In this document: positions 49,904 through 62,700 of the stretch, piece by piece | Position numbering within the stretch: the stretch's first letter is position 1 | How the letters are laid out: every line of letters starts with the position of its first letter | Assembly: GCA_019722365.1 (NCBI GenBank) | Contig: JADFUC010000432.1 | Coordinates: forward strand, 124,001-188,000 | Direction of reading: 5' to 3' | Source: Lithospermum erythrorhizon | Taxonomy: Eukaryota; Streptophyta; Magnoliopsida; Boraginales; Boraginaceae | Length of the DNA: 64,000 bases | Notes under the pieces: generated by a model | Seen by the model: the letters and a program-made list of their open reading frames with translations, nothing else | What the model was told of the DNA's origin: nothing | Database searches by the model: none | Position numbers and translations under genes: made by a program

Positions 49904-50407
49904 ACACGTATCTCATTATTTGGCAATAATCGCATTCATTGGCCGTGCATTGTTCTTCAACTACTTTCGACGCATACCATGCCTGGAGTTGGAAAGATCA
50001 TATTCAGTCAGAGTTGCCTCCTCCAGCATTGGCCATGTATGTCAGAAAGCTTAAGCTCATATAACTTTCTATCTGTCATCAAAGAAGTCATACTAATATT
50101 ATATGTGTCCATAATATATTAGCAATGAAAAACTATTACACTTGTGTGATTCCAAGTTCAAAATTAGTGTATCAAGCAATTGATGATTCACTCAATAAAG
50201 ATCATTAATTTGTTTTATCAGGAAGAATTGGATGATTCTGTTCCACTCGTACAATCGTAGTTTTACAGCAAAAATTTATTTACTCGAAATGACCAGACAC
50301 TTGAGCAATGTAAGAGGTTTCGGGACTCGAAATAGCTTAGATTTTCTATATACACATGATACAGAAAAGGGAACATTAATGTGAATCGAGATGCTACAAA
50401 GTAAAAT

Positions 50408-52483
50408 CTAAGAAATTGGCTGACTCCTGCCATATGAACTTGCACTCTGGTTATACCCATCGCTGGTCGACTGAAAGTAGGAAATCGCCAACCAAATAAC
50501 ACGTACAGAAAGAATCACTGCAAATACAGTGCCCCCAAGATTGCATACCACCTGACAATCCAAAATATGATCAGTTCAACTTAATTGTCGCGATGTCCAA
50601 TTTTTCAATACCTTAGTTTTAGGTGTAAGATTATTGACTTCTGATTTATGGAAGTCTGAGGTCCACTAAATTGAAATTATAACCGAAACATACATTCAGC
50701 CACTCCATGTCCTTAAGTACATAATCACCTTTCTTGTTCATGGTTTGCATGTATGCACATTGTACAAAAGAGGTGTCTCGTAATAATAAAAATGTTCCCA
50801 CCCTTATAAATTGTGTCTTAAGTCTTGACTGACCAATTATGGAAACCAGGAAGCACTAATCATTAGGATTAAGATATACCTCGAGAAGTGCCTTCAGAAA
50901 TGAAAGGGAAGCCAAAAGCAGAACACCGTCAACTGAGAATGATACCTGAATTAACACCCATAGATTAGGATTCTAAGTACATCTCTGAGTCAAAATGAAA
51001 CACGAATAGCATCACTTATTAGTTTCATATGTTATCTTATTGTCTACACATTCTGTTTATATCAGATGAATATTTTTCATAACTATGGAGAAGCAAGTAA
51101 TGTCGTACTATCGTCTCATCAATTGGGAGTATTTATTTCAAATGCAACATACACTTCCAATAACAGGCTACCCAACTTATTTTCCATAGTAAGCAGTAAA
51201 GGGAAGTTGCGCTATCGAATTGCTGTTCAAAGTTCGAAACATGATCTTGACACCATTCTATGCAATACTGCCCTTCACACAAATCTAATTATATCAATTT
51301 TATATTTATTACAATAATGTATGACGAAGTTATTCATTTCAAAACTTTGTCCCGCAAATTGAAAACATTGAATAGTTACAATATGATGGAGTACTAAACA
51401 ACAATAAGTAGTGTGAATTTGAGGCTTGATCTTACAAGCTGGGGCGGGATAATATCAGGCAAGAGTGAACGGGAGGCTTTCCGGGCACGTCTAGAGACTT
51501 TCTTGAACATACTTCCAAGAAACTTTAAGAACAAATCAATACTGCTCTCCGTATCCTCTTCATCATCACTCTCATCTTCCATCAGCTCATCTCCCTCAAA
51601 GAATGCCCCATTTATATCATCTACTTCTTCTCTAATCGAACCACTAAACTGAAACACAATTAGAGAAACAAGAATATGAATCAAACAAAATCAAGCAGCC
51701 AAGTGAATACTCAATTTCCAAGAGTGCTAAAAATTTAGGATTTCTCAAGGGAAGAAAGTAGCAGGCTCTCATTGCAATTGGATTGATAATTAAGCTACTT
51801 CCTCCATCCCAAAAAGATGGTCTTGGTCGATATCAAAATTAACAAACTTTACCATCTTAATATTAATTGACAATCATAACTTTTATTTGAATCATGTTAA
51901 TAATAAACCAAGTTAAAAATACTGTCTTTAAAATGTTTTTCACCAAATATTACACGATCAACCTTAATATCAACATACCCACATAGCCCAATGTCTCAAG
52001 AAGCTCCCACATAAGCAGTATATGGGGACGGAAAGTACAGGCTTACCCCTGTAACCCCTGTGATAACAGACAGGCTGTTCCCGCATTGACCGAAAAGAAG
52101 TGCAAACACTATCTACTACTTCACAATTGATAAAAGAAGCATAAATAGTATAATGAGTCATTTTGATTTATTTTATTATTTTCGAGAGTCAGAGAATATA
52201 AAATCTTTGACTAGATGGTACATGGAAATAAATATTACACACGATATATATAAAAAATATTTTAGTTCAACATTTAAAAAGTACCATCAAAATAAAAAAT
52301 AAAAAATAAAAAATAGGCAAACTTGAAAAGATTAGTTACCTTAGCATAGCAAATGGAGAGCTTTGGACATGCACTAGTTTTATAGTGAAAAACTGGAAAA
52401 TGGACAACATGGTGTTCTGTAAATGGGAGTAGAGGATGAGAATTGAATGGAGATGTGCTTATTGCAGTTGCAACTCTAGCCAT
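50408..52483 (-). CDS. Small chloroplast-type membrane protein, SHW1-like
   Basis: Four minus-strand exons (52483-52340, 51648-51436, 50945-50880, 50551-50408) join in frame to 188 aa. The N-terminal 48 residues (MARVATAISTSPFNSHPLLP...) are Ser/Thr-rich and nearly free of acidic residues, like a chloroplast transit peptide. An acidic stretch (EDESDDEEDTESS) follows, then a basic segment (FKKVSRRARKASRSLLPDI). Two hydrophobic segments (VDGVLLLASLSFLKALLE and GGTVFAVILSVRVIWLAISY) look like membrane helices, and the tail is Ser/Gln/Tyr-rich. The order acidic, basic, two hydrophobic helices resembles SHORT HYPOCOTYL IN WHITE LIGHT 1, a light-signalling factor, but I name that only tentatively. 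The gene faces the bHLH gene tail to tail, about 0.5 kb apart. Confidence 0.75.
51797..51990. mobile_element. Possible Stowaway MITE fragment in intron 1 of the SHW1-like gene
   Basis: CTACTTCCTCCATCCCAAAA at about 51795 is a typical Stowaway-type terminus (CTCCCTCCGTCCCA). The matching inverted end is not visible, so only one end is supported. Confidence 0.35.
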
Positions 52484-54480
52484 TGCTGGAGAGTTGCAGA
52501 TACTGAGAAAGAGGACAAGATAAGTGGCTATGATAATTGGAATATTTGATGTTGTAATAATTCATAACTTGATAAGTCAAATGTAGCTCATATAGTTTTG
52601 GGGGTTTTTATGGTTCGAGAGCCGAGAAACATTTTTGGGCCTCACAGTATAGTTATATTTGAGTCGAAATCTTAACTGTCGTGTTCGAGGGTAGTTTATC
52701 GATTATGATGATAAGTAAAAAAATTCAAATGCTATTTTATAATCCAGTATTATTAATTATTAAAAAAAAATAACTTAGTATATTTCAAAGAACAATGTCG
52801 AGGCATTGAAAATTGCCAATGTGGTCTGTAATTTTTCTAATAACATGGCAGCAGAATCACTTTATTCTTGCGTTATAAATAAGCCACACTTAAAGGGAGA
52901 AATAAAACACTGTCATTTTATTATCATAGTTTTGATTATTGGTTGGGCCAGAGTGCAGCGTCCTTTAAATAAAAATGAATCCCAAAATTATTGAAGTGTA
53001 TGAAAAACCCTTAAAATCAATCATAAATGTATCAATCCATAAGGTGGAAACTCATTCTATGTTGAAAATTAGTTACCAAGAAAGTATGTATATATAAAAA
53101 GTCATGCTTATTTAAGTTTTCCGAGGTAAGATCTTAGGAAATATGATTAATTCGACACAAGTTCAAAAAATATTATATACTACATATTATATATAAATCC
53201 ATTTGCAATCACCACATTACCAAAATTTAGTAGATAAATGAGAGTTTTAGCATATGGTAAACTAGTTCAACAATGGCAATACCAATTGTTTTCAGGGTGC
53301 AAAGTACAATTAAGATTATTAGTAGAACTCAACAACGTCATTAACTTACAAGTCAACTGTATTTAATCAACCCGGACCTCCTTTATTTACGTAGCGTCTC
53401 GATCGAATAGGAAATTTATTAGATCACGGCGATAAAAGCGTTGAGATCCTCTACCTCGAATAATTCATATGTTACAATATGACTAAACATGATGTACAAA
53501 ATATAAGACTATGTACAATGGTCATAATATTGACACATAACTTTTTAATTTTCGGCCAATTTCAGCGTCGTTTCTGCTTTTTCAGCGTAATATTGGCTTT
53601 GCATTCGAATTTTGCATTGATGGTTTGTTTAATAAAATTCAACGCCACTTGATTTTTTGACATTCACATAGTAGAGATTAGAAGTGTTGAACTTGTCGCT
53701 CACCGGTCCGCTAACTTAAAATTCAACATGTTTAAAAATATTACCGATTTAATCACTTGGATTTAATGCCCGATTCAACAATCAAAATTGTAATAAATTG
53801 GCGTTGAATTATTTATTAACGCTCCATTGTGGATAAGGCTAAACTACGAATTATAGCGGGTTCATCTTTCCATTTTCCAACACCACTACTCCTCAATTTA
53901 TTAAATTTATGTTTTTGATTTATGATGTGCAATTTTATCAACAAAGGATATTTTTATTTCTTTTCTAATGAATATAAAAATGATACCGTCAAAATTTATT
54001 TTTATTAACACTGTCATGAAATTAATTTCTTGTAATTATAGAAAAATAATTTAAAAAGTATTCATGGTCAAGTTTAGAGCATATCATATATCTCATTTCT
54101 TGTACAAATTAAACATGTCATTCTTATAATCACGTGTCATTTTTATTGAACTTTATTCTATACATAAATTAAACTTTCTATTTTTTCACGTTAACTTGAA
54201 AACGTGTTGATAGTTCATAAATATGTGAAATTAAGGCTTTTCAATATACACATTTTCAAAATATACAAACCCACATAAATAAACTTTTATAACAAATTGA
54301 CACATATTTTTGGTTCATGAAAACCATCCATTTCAACATACACATCTTAAAAAAACACATGGAACCACCTAAACAAACTGTTTATAACAAATCGCCCTTG
54401 AATTTCGCCGTCGAAATACGATCGATTTATCTACGGATGTTAGATCGGTGTTTAAACTTTATTACTTAAGGTTGTAGCCA

Positions 54481-54693
54481 TTTAAATAAAAGTAAAATTA
54501 ATTAATATAAAACACATCGCATTGACTATCGGACATCGAATTGATAGCGCTGGCTTGTCGTTGGAGCTTAGACAAAGTAGTGTACTGGTTTAAATAAAAT
54601 AAATTAATTAATATAAAACCACATCCTTGTATTAGTATCAGGGCATTAAGTGATGACATGAGTAATCGTTGGAGCTTAGACAAAAGTAGTGTA
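54481..54693. repeat. Tandem duplication of about 108 bases
   Basis: Two copies (54481-54584, 54589-54693) begin TTTAAATAAAA...TTAATTAATATAAAAC and end CGTTGGAGCTTAGACAAA followed by GTAGTGTA. The central parts are more diverged. Confidence 0.75.
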
Positions 54694-55620
54694 TATGATT
54701 TGATATATCTATAATCTCTACTAAATAGTGCATGTGCACTCTAAATTAATTTACTTGTCCTTGCACCTATTAGCAACGACTTCTTAACATCATTAGTTGG
54801 GTAAAACTTAAACTTCATGTTATTGTTTGAGGTATCACAATTTTGTATTTAAGCATTAATTAGGCAATTTGAGCGACTTAAGCCGCGAAATATGCTTAAG
54901 CGCCCATACATGAGCGGCAACCTCACCATGAGCTTAGCATAACAGAGTCGCTGACTATTTATATGGGTATTTCCTTATCGAAACAAATCCTATACAAATA
55001 AGTTGACACATTCCTAAACAAAATGCTTAAACATAAAGGCTAATTAGCGGTTGCCGCCGATTATGGATTAATTTTCAATTAGGTTCTTGAAATATGGATT
55101 CTTTTCTATCGTAGTCGCTTGTCTTATTGTTTTTTTTTTTTAGCGTGGTCAGGTGAGCGCATAAATGACTATAATGTCCCCCTTATTTTGAAGTGTAGTG
55201 ATTAAGGAAGTCTTAATTAAGGACAAAATAGTCATTTTATCCCTCTAAATTCACTAATACAGGTAATGCGTATATTGTTTAAAACTTTTCTCTGCTTATT
55301 TAAGCCCAAAAGTATAGGAACGCGTTTTAAAATATTTTATATAATTAGAATAAAATCACGATATTTTTTGACACCTTCTGCTATCCCTCTCTGTAAAAGC
55401 TTATAGAGCTTTTCTGGCCATATAAGGTAAACCGCCCGCTTTGACCGAAACCTCGCATTTTCCTTCTCCCTCAATTCGCTTTCCACAATCCCCGCTTGCC
55501 GCCCCACCTCCATACATACGCCCCCAATTGGCAATTTTGATTTCAGAATTTTTATCCCTTTTTCAATTTTTATTAGAGCTTCTTACTACCGATTTTAGTA
55601 CGGATTTTTTTTGATAAAAG

Positions 55621-55731
55621 ATTTTAGTACGCTTGCAAAAATGATTGCCACGTCCGCATTTTAGTACGCTTGCCAATTTGCCACCCCTAGACCTTGCCAC
55701 GTCCGCATTTTAGTACGCTTGCAAAAATGAT
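55621..55731. repeat. Overlapping short direct repeats
   Basis: GCCACGTCCGCATTTTAGTA and the following CGCTTGC occur at 55647-55673 and 55696-55722. ATTTTAGTACGCTTGCAAAA plus ATGAT occurs at 55621-55645 and 55707-55731. The pattern looks like repeated slippage or patchwork duplication. Confidence 0.85.
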
Positions 55732-56431
55732 AATAATGGCTGCAAATGGATATTGATAATTTCTGTGATTTAAGCTTGTTTATGTCAAGCTCAAGTGTTT
55801 TCTTATTGGGTTTATTACATTCATTTAATGACGTTAAATATGTTGGGCTATGGTTTAGTTAGGACATATACGGATTATAGCATGGGGGAGGAGGGAACTA
55901 AGTTACGGGGAGGCAGTGGGTGGAGATTGGGATAGGGATTGGAGTGGTGGAAAAGAGGGGTAAGAATTAAAATATATAATTTTAATTATTATACAAGCTT
56001 TCATATGTTAAATTATTTAAAATATATCTTCTGAATTTAATAATTATGTAGTTAAACTGCTGCCGTTTTAAATGTCAAAATGGATCAGGGATCACGTAAA
56101 AAGAATAATACTATATTGATGCATTAGCAAAAAGCAGCCGTTTGATTGAAAATCTGGCGAAGTGTCGATAGTTAAATTGGAAAGCACTCTTGCTTAAGCG
56201 AACATAAGCGTCAAGTAATATTTTTCGTTTTACAAGCATAAAGCATCCAAATTATCTGAATCGAACAAATAGTCAAATTCCAAATCCCCCAAAATCACTA
56301 TAGATTCCTCATTTTATTCTTCACGCGCATTTCATTCAACTCTCCCAAACCCCTACCAAATAAATTAACCGAAAAATACCAAAATAAATATAAAATTAAA
56401 TAAATTAAATTCAAAAAAATAACGAATCCCT

Positions 56432-56770
56432 TTCAAGCAGTTTTTATGTCCCAAAATTATTGTCCACTTTCTCTCAATTCATATATAGATTAATTAATTA
56501 ATTTTTATATATAATAACAATAATATTTATATATTTTACAAAATATATAAATATTATATATTTATATATATAATTGTTGTTGATTTGTTTGAAATTGTTC
56601 TTCAAGCAGTTTCCACATCCCAAAATTGTTGTCCACTTTACCCCAATTCATATATCAATTAATTTATATATATATAAAATAATATTTATATATTTTACAA
56701 AATATATAAATATTATATATATAATTGTGGATATAATTGTTGTTGATTTTGTTGAAATTGTTGGAATTGG
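56432..56770. repeat. 169-base tandem duplication ending just before the ALA3 start codon
   Basis: Copy 1 begins TTCAAGCAGTTTTTATGTCC at 56432 and copy 2 TTCAAGCAGTTTCCACATCC at 56601. Both continue through CAAAATTNTTGTCCACTTT, an AT-rich core with ATATTTATATATTTTACAAA, and a TTGTTGTTGATTT end. Copy 2 runs into the ATG at 56774, so the leader and core promoter of the flippase gene are duplicated. Confidence 0.85.
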
Positions 56771-56773
56771 AGG

Positions 56774-59700
56774 ATGACATCAGGATGGAGGGGGAGGGGG
56801 AGAGGTAGATCGAGAGGGGAGAGTTTATCGCCGACGGAGACGACGGAGATGGTGGCGCCGTCGAGGACGGTAAGGTTGGGGAGGGTGCAGCCTCAAGCGC
56901 CTGGTAATCGGACCGTTTTTTGCAATGATCGTGAGGGGAATTCGCTTGCGAAATTTAAGGTTGATTTTTGTTGTAATTGTAGTAATTTGTTATTGAATTA
57001 TAATGTTATTTTTGATTTTTTTGTGTTGATTTTCGTGATCATGAGCTGTTTTAGGGTTTATTTATGAGGTATGATGAAAAATGTTGCTTTTTGTGATTTG
57101 GATATTTAGTTATTGATTATTGGATGATAATCTTCAATTTCAATAGTTTTTTTTTTGTGATTTGGATAGCTAGTTATTAATTATTGAATGATGATTTTAA
57201 TTTGTGATAGTTTTTGTTGTTTTATTGTTGTGATTTTGAGCTGTTTAAGTGCTTATTTATGATTTTTGTTGAGAAATGTTGTTTGCGATTTGAATAGTTA
57301 GAGTAGTTAGTTAGATTATTGCCTGATAATCTTAAATTTCAATAGTTTTTTCTTAATGTTTCGTGATTTCGTGTTGTTTTAGGGTTTATTTATGACTTTT
57401 GATGAGAAATATTTGTCATAATTAGAGTAGTTTGATAAAATAATTGCCTGATAATCTTCATCTTCAATAGTTTTTTCTTAATGTTTTGTGATCCTGAGCT
57501 GTTTTAGGGTTTATTTATGAGTTTTTATGCGAAATATTTTTCCTAATTAGAGTAGTTAGTTAGAGATTATTGCCTTGATTCTGAGCGGTTTTGGGGTTTG
57601 TATGTGAGTTGATGAGAAATTTGGGTGAATTGTTAGTGGAGGAATGTGTTTTTTGGGGTTTATTGAAGGTTTATTTCAGTTGATAAAAGTCTATATGATC
57701 AGAGAATGTTAGGGTAATCCAATGACCGAGAGGTAACTCTTCTCCAATTTAAAGGTCATTTCTCGTTATTAGAATAGTTATTTATAGATTGTTGCTTGAT
57801 AATCTCCGTTTTCAATAGTTTTTTCTTAATCTGTGATCCTAAGCTGTTTTGGGGTTTAATTGTGAGTTTTGATGAGAAATGTGGATGAATTATTAGTGGG
57901 GAACATGTTTTTTGGGGTGTTGATCTTTGAAATTTTGAGTATTTGAGGGTAATGCAACCGGCGTGTTGGGCTTAGTGATGTTTGTAGTTAACCTTCATTG
58001 TTATTGATCAGCAGATGGGGTAGCATTTATATTTTTTAGTTTGGGAATATGGATGTGGATCAAGGAATATTGATTTTGTGTGCTGTTTGTTTATTATTCT
58101 GGACATTAAAGATCATTTTTATTGTGGATCAAAGAACAATGCACAGGGCTCCTTGATGGACAATCCCTATCGAGTTTGTATAAAAAATTATTGTTATATG
58201 ACGGCGGTATCTTGTGCAAGTCAATGATGGTTTGCTTTGATACATTTTATATGTCCTTTTTGTAACTTGGTTGATGTTTTAATACATTATTTAATGCACA
58301 CAGAATAATTAGATTTCTGTTGAAAATAAAAATAGCTATGTCTAGTAGCTACACCAAAGATGATTTAATATTTACATAAATACGGATTATTATTTTATCC
58401 TGATCATGGTTTCATATTGACCACTCCAGAATTAGTTTGGTTATTCCTTCAATAAGTATGGGTTTCATATTGACCACTCTAGACTACTGATTATTCCTTC
58501 AATAAATATACATGAACATAGGAAGTGATATTTTGGCTTGTAACAGAAGAGTTGCATGTGCTATATTGCTTTAGTGATCCAATGGTTTCTATGAGTACAA
58601 GTGCAAATTGACTTCTAAAAAATTTCAGTGTATATGCATTGCCTTGTACCAGATACCATATCCTCCTAGGCTTGTATACTGATTTTCTTACCTCTGCATT
58701 TGATCATTTTTTTTACAGGGAAACTCTGTCTCAACTACTAAGTATGACATATTTACATTTCTTCCAAAGGGGCTGTTTGAACAGGTTCTATTTTTTTTCT
58801 TTATGATAATCATGTCAAGTGTCAGTCTTGTGATCATCCTTGCAAGTTTTGTTCTTACTCATGAGGCCTCTGAGCTAGCTTTAGGGGAAAGAGAGGTCCA
58901 ACAGCACACAACAGTGGCATCAAAGCCCAGTTGAGCCTGGTTGGCCATCATCTCGAGTATATATGATCAAAATGTCGATTAAGGAATCGATGTGTGAAGA
59001 GGGAGGTTGTTGGGGCTATCCCATATCGGAGTGGTATGGGGCTGGGGCACAACTTATAAGTGCGTTGACACACTTCTACCTTTGAACTAGCTTTAGGAGG
59101 AGAGTGGCCAAAGAGCACCTAACTTATTATTTTTGTTATGTGTTAATTTTAAATCCTCTTAATCTTTTTCGTTCGATTCTCCTCTTTGTTTTAACTGTTC
59201 TTTTACATTATAATTATGGCTTCTATAGGAGGGTTAAGGCTGTTAATTATAATGGAAGTGAAACTACCTTGTACTTCTGACCGATCAACCAGAGATTTGA
59301 CTTGAAATCTTGAACGCTCCTTGCTTCTTGTTTTAGTTGTTTTCTTTTACGTTTTAGCTACAGAGAATTGATTTTCATTTGCTTGATTGATGCATTTTTT
59401 TCGGCTTGTGTTGAGAAGCGTCTGATCATTTGCCCCATTCTTTTACATTATATATTGGTGTTAGGTAAACAATTTTTTGAGCATTGATTTGCGCTGTGCT
59501 TCAAGATAGTGAAAGTTTCTCTATTTGCTATAGCCCGACCCTCTCTTGTGCTTTGCTGTAATTTTAGCACTTATGTTGATGAAGATCAACATTGGATAAT
59601 TTGATTTACAATTTTTTCATCTTTGCATTTGCCTGATGCAATTTATATTCTTCATATTTTACAGATTAAGAGGGTTGCTAATGGCTACTTCTTGTTCATC

Positions 59701-62700
59701 TCTATTCTATCCTGCACTCCAGTTAGGTATGCAAAGTTCAAAAGTTGTTTTGGCTTACCAATTATGTTTTTCTTGATGTGGAAACTATCATTATCTAAAG
59801 TAATCTAGTTTATGTTGTTTGAGTAATTACGTCAACGACACTATTATTCTATGCAAATGGCTGTTCCACTTTCTGCTGAATGGCTCTCCTTAGCTTCTAT
59901 TTTTAGAACCATAGTTGTGATAATAAGAATTTTTTTGTTATACTTAATTGTGTATCTGAGATATCGAAGGAATAGATAGATTTATAAGCTATGTTATGTT
60001 AAAGCTGAAAATGCAACAAAACAAATGTTTTCTATGAAGATAAATTAGACTACGAATTGATCAGTTGAATATTAGAGTACTGGAATCGCAGCAGAACCTT
60101 CTTCATATTGAGGTATTTCAAGATGAATTTTATTAGTGAATTAAATTGTATCTGAACAATGATCAATGAATCACTGTCAGAATCTAATTATGTAGTACTG
60201 TAATACTTATAATATACCCTTGCATATTTTGGCCCGAATGTTTACTGAATTAGTATTCGACTTATTAATGTTAAGAAAAGAGTACATCATTTCTATAGTT
60301 CTGTCAGATAAGTTGTTAGTGGGAGATGCGGTTCTCTAGGAAGCTGAATAATATATATCTTCAGATCATTGTGATTTTATGAAATTGAAGTTGATGCTTT
60401 GTCAAATTAGTGTTGATATGTGCATCTGGCACAAAAATACTAATTTTTCTTGTGCAGTCCAGTGAGCCCAGTGACTAATGTTGTCCCTCTGGGTCTTGTC
60501 TTGCTTGTTACTTTGGCTAAGGAGGCATGGGAGGACTGGGTGAGTACTTTCTTCATCTATATCCCGAAATTTTGTTCCGCCTATGAAGGAAAGGTGGCAT
60601 TGGTTAGATGGTTATCCGTGTTCTTGGTATCACTAGTTTTTCCAGTGAATTCTATAGAGTTTTGGTAAAGGAGAAACCTGCCGATCTCATTTTTCTAGTC
60701 TAATTGCATCTTAATTTTTTGTTTTATTCAGAAACGTTTTCAGAACGATTTGTCCATAAACAATACAGAGATAGAAGTTTTACAAGGTGGGATGTGGGTT
60801 ACTACTCCTTGGAAGAAGTTGCAAGTTGGAGACATAGTTAAAGTGAGTAACAATCTTATTTGCACCTTCTGCACATATGTCTCACAGGCTGAAGACCTAA
60901 GTTATTAATTTCTATTGACTGTCATTCCTACCATTTTAATGGCACATCCATCAGTTCTAGGTGATGTTTGATCACTCCATTAAGAGCTTACTCTGGTTTT
61001 ATTAAGAACTTAATTAATTAGGTTTGTTTGGTAACAAAGGAGTTCTCTACCTCTTAATTCATTAAGGTCGAACATGCTCAGCCAATAATTTCTTAAAATT
61101 GACAAAATTATCATATCAGAGGGTACCCATTATCCATCTTCTGTTCTATCAATTTTTATTAATTAAGTTAAACAGATATATCTAGGCCTTCTTCTTTTTT
61201 GCTTCGTTGATTATCTACTTGGACTAGATATAAATGATGGTGGGGAAATGATTATTTGTGAATACTGTAAATGTTTTACTTGACCCAGTGGTGATGCCAA
61301 TTAAGATAATTATGGCTGGATTTTATTCTTTATATTACGGTTTATGTGAATCGATATCTATTTATATGTTTTTTATGTGTCCAATATCTGTTAGTTTTCT
61401 AGAGCCTCTAAGCTGTTAATATGTTTGCATCTCTTCAATTTGTTCGATGTTGGAAGGTGAACCAACTCTTTGGGAAAGAATGTGGTACAGTTTAAATTTG
61501 CCTTTTCTCCCACTTGCTTATGTGCCTTTAAAATCAATTTCGTATTCAACTTGCCAGCACTTTGTAATGAGGCTTGAAGAGTTCTCTGATTCCTGATAAG
61601 AGTTATAGTTTGGTTTATTTGCCTAGGCTCTCTCATTGTATTGCTTAGTAGGTTTAAGATAAATAGAATATCATTTGAAGGTTTTACTTAAATCCTTTTT
61701 TGTTTGCAGGTAAAACAGGATGAGTTCTTTCCTGCAGACCTGCTGTTCCTTGCAAGCACAAATTCTGATGGAGTCTGCTATATTGAGGTGGCTTTATATT
61801 TTTGCTGACCATCTTTCCTGGAAATTTTATTGAATGTTAGACATAAATAGTTCAAAGATCAAGTCTGCTTTCACATTCTAATAATTTTATCAGTGGAACA
61901 CTAGAACCTATACATCTCTCTAAACTTACCAAGTGAAACGAAAATTGTGAACCTTGAACAAAAACCAACATAATTTGTTTCCTTCTCCCTTGCAAGGTCT
62001 ATAAGGTTATTGCAGAATGTTAATATTCATTATAACTGCCTGTTCATCTCATGGAATTTGTGATTGAAGAGTGAATTCGTTACATAGTTCTCTTTTGTAT
62101 GGTTGCTCATTCGCTTATTTACTTTTACTGAAATTTGTGTTTCTGACATGGTTTTAATGTTCTTATTGCAGACTGCAAATCTTGATGGTGAAACAAATCT
62201 AAAAATTAGAAAGGCATTAGAGAAGACTTGGGACTATGTTGCTCCTGATAAAGTCTCTGAGTTCAAAGGTCTGGTTTCTATGTTAATCATGCAATTATGC
62301 TTTAATTTTATCTGGGATGTTATCCACCTTTTTATTTATAAGTGTTAACTGCAAAAGTATATATTATTCTATTTGTCATCCTGATGTCACATTCTATTTG
62401 TCATTTGATGTCACATTGTTTTTTTTTGGAATTTGAGATTTCACCAATCAGTTATGATCAGACTGGTAATGTTGTCCCTTCTATACATAACATCTTTACC
62501 AATACTGTTGAGTTTGTATTGTATCTTAATTATCCGTTATCTGCTTATGAAGTTGATAGGAGTGCTATCTATTTTATCCAGAAGTTTACTGTGTTCTTGT
62601 GATTCTATGATTGAGATCAAAAGTTCTCCAGGTCTGTACCTTTTAATTACAAAGATTACACGGTATAACCAAGAGTTACTCAATGCTGTTAAGAAGTGGG

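Larger units (their letters stand above)
52484..56431. other. Intergenic region with local duplications
   Basis: No gene was recognised. A possible small DNA transposon lies at about 53510-53840: GTACAATGG at the left and CCATTGTGG at the right are near inverted, and TCAACGCC/GGCGTTGA-type blocks recur inside. Two tandem duplications are listed separately. A minus-strand frame at 55337-55534 shows no family signature. Confidence 0.35.

Noticed and set aside
55337..55534. Minus-strand 65-aa frame
   Set aside because: No homology recognised and no splice or promoter context; probably chance.
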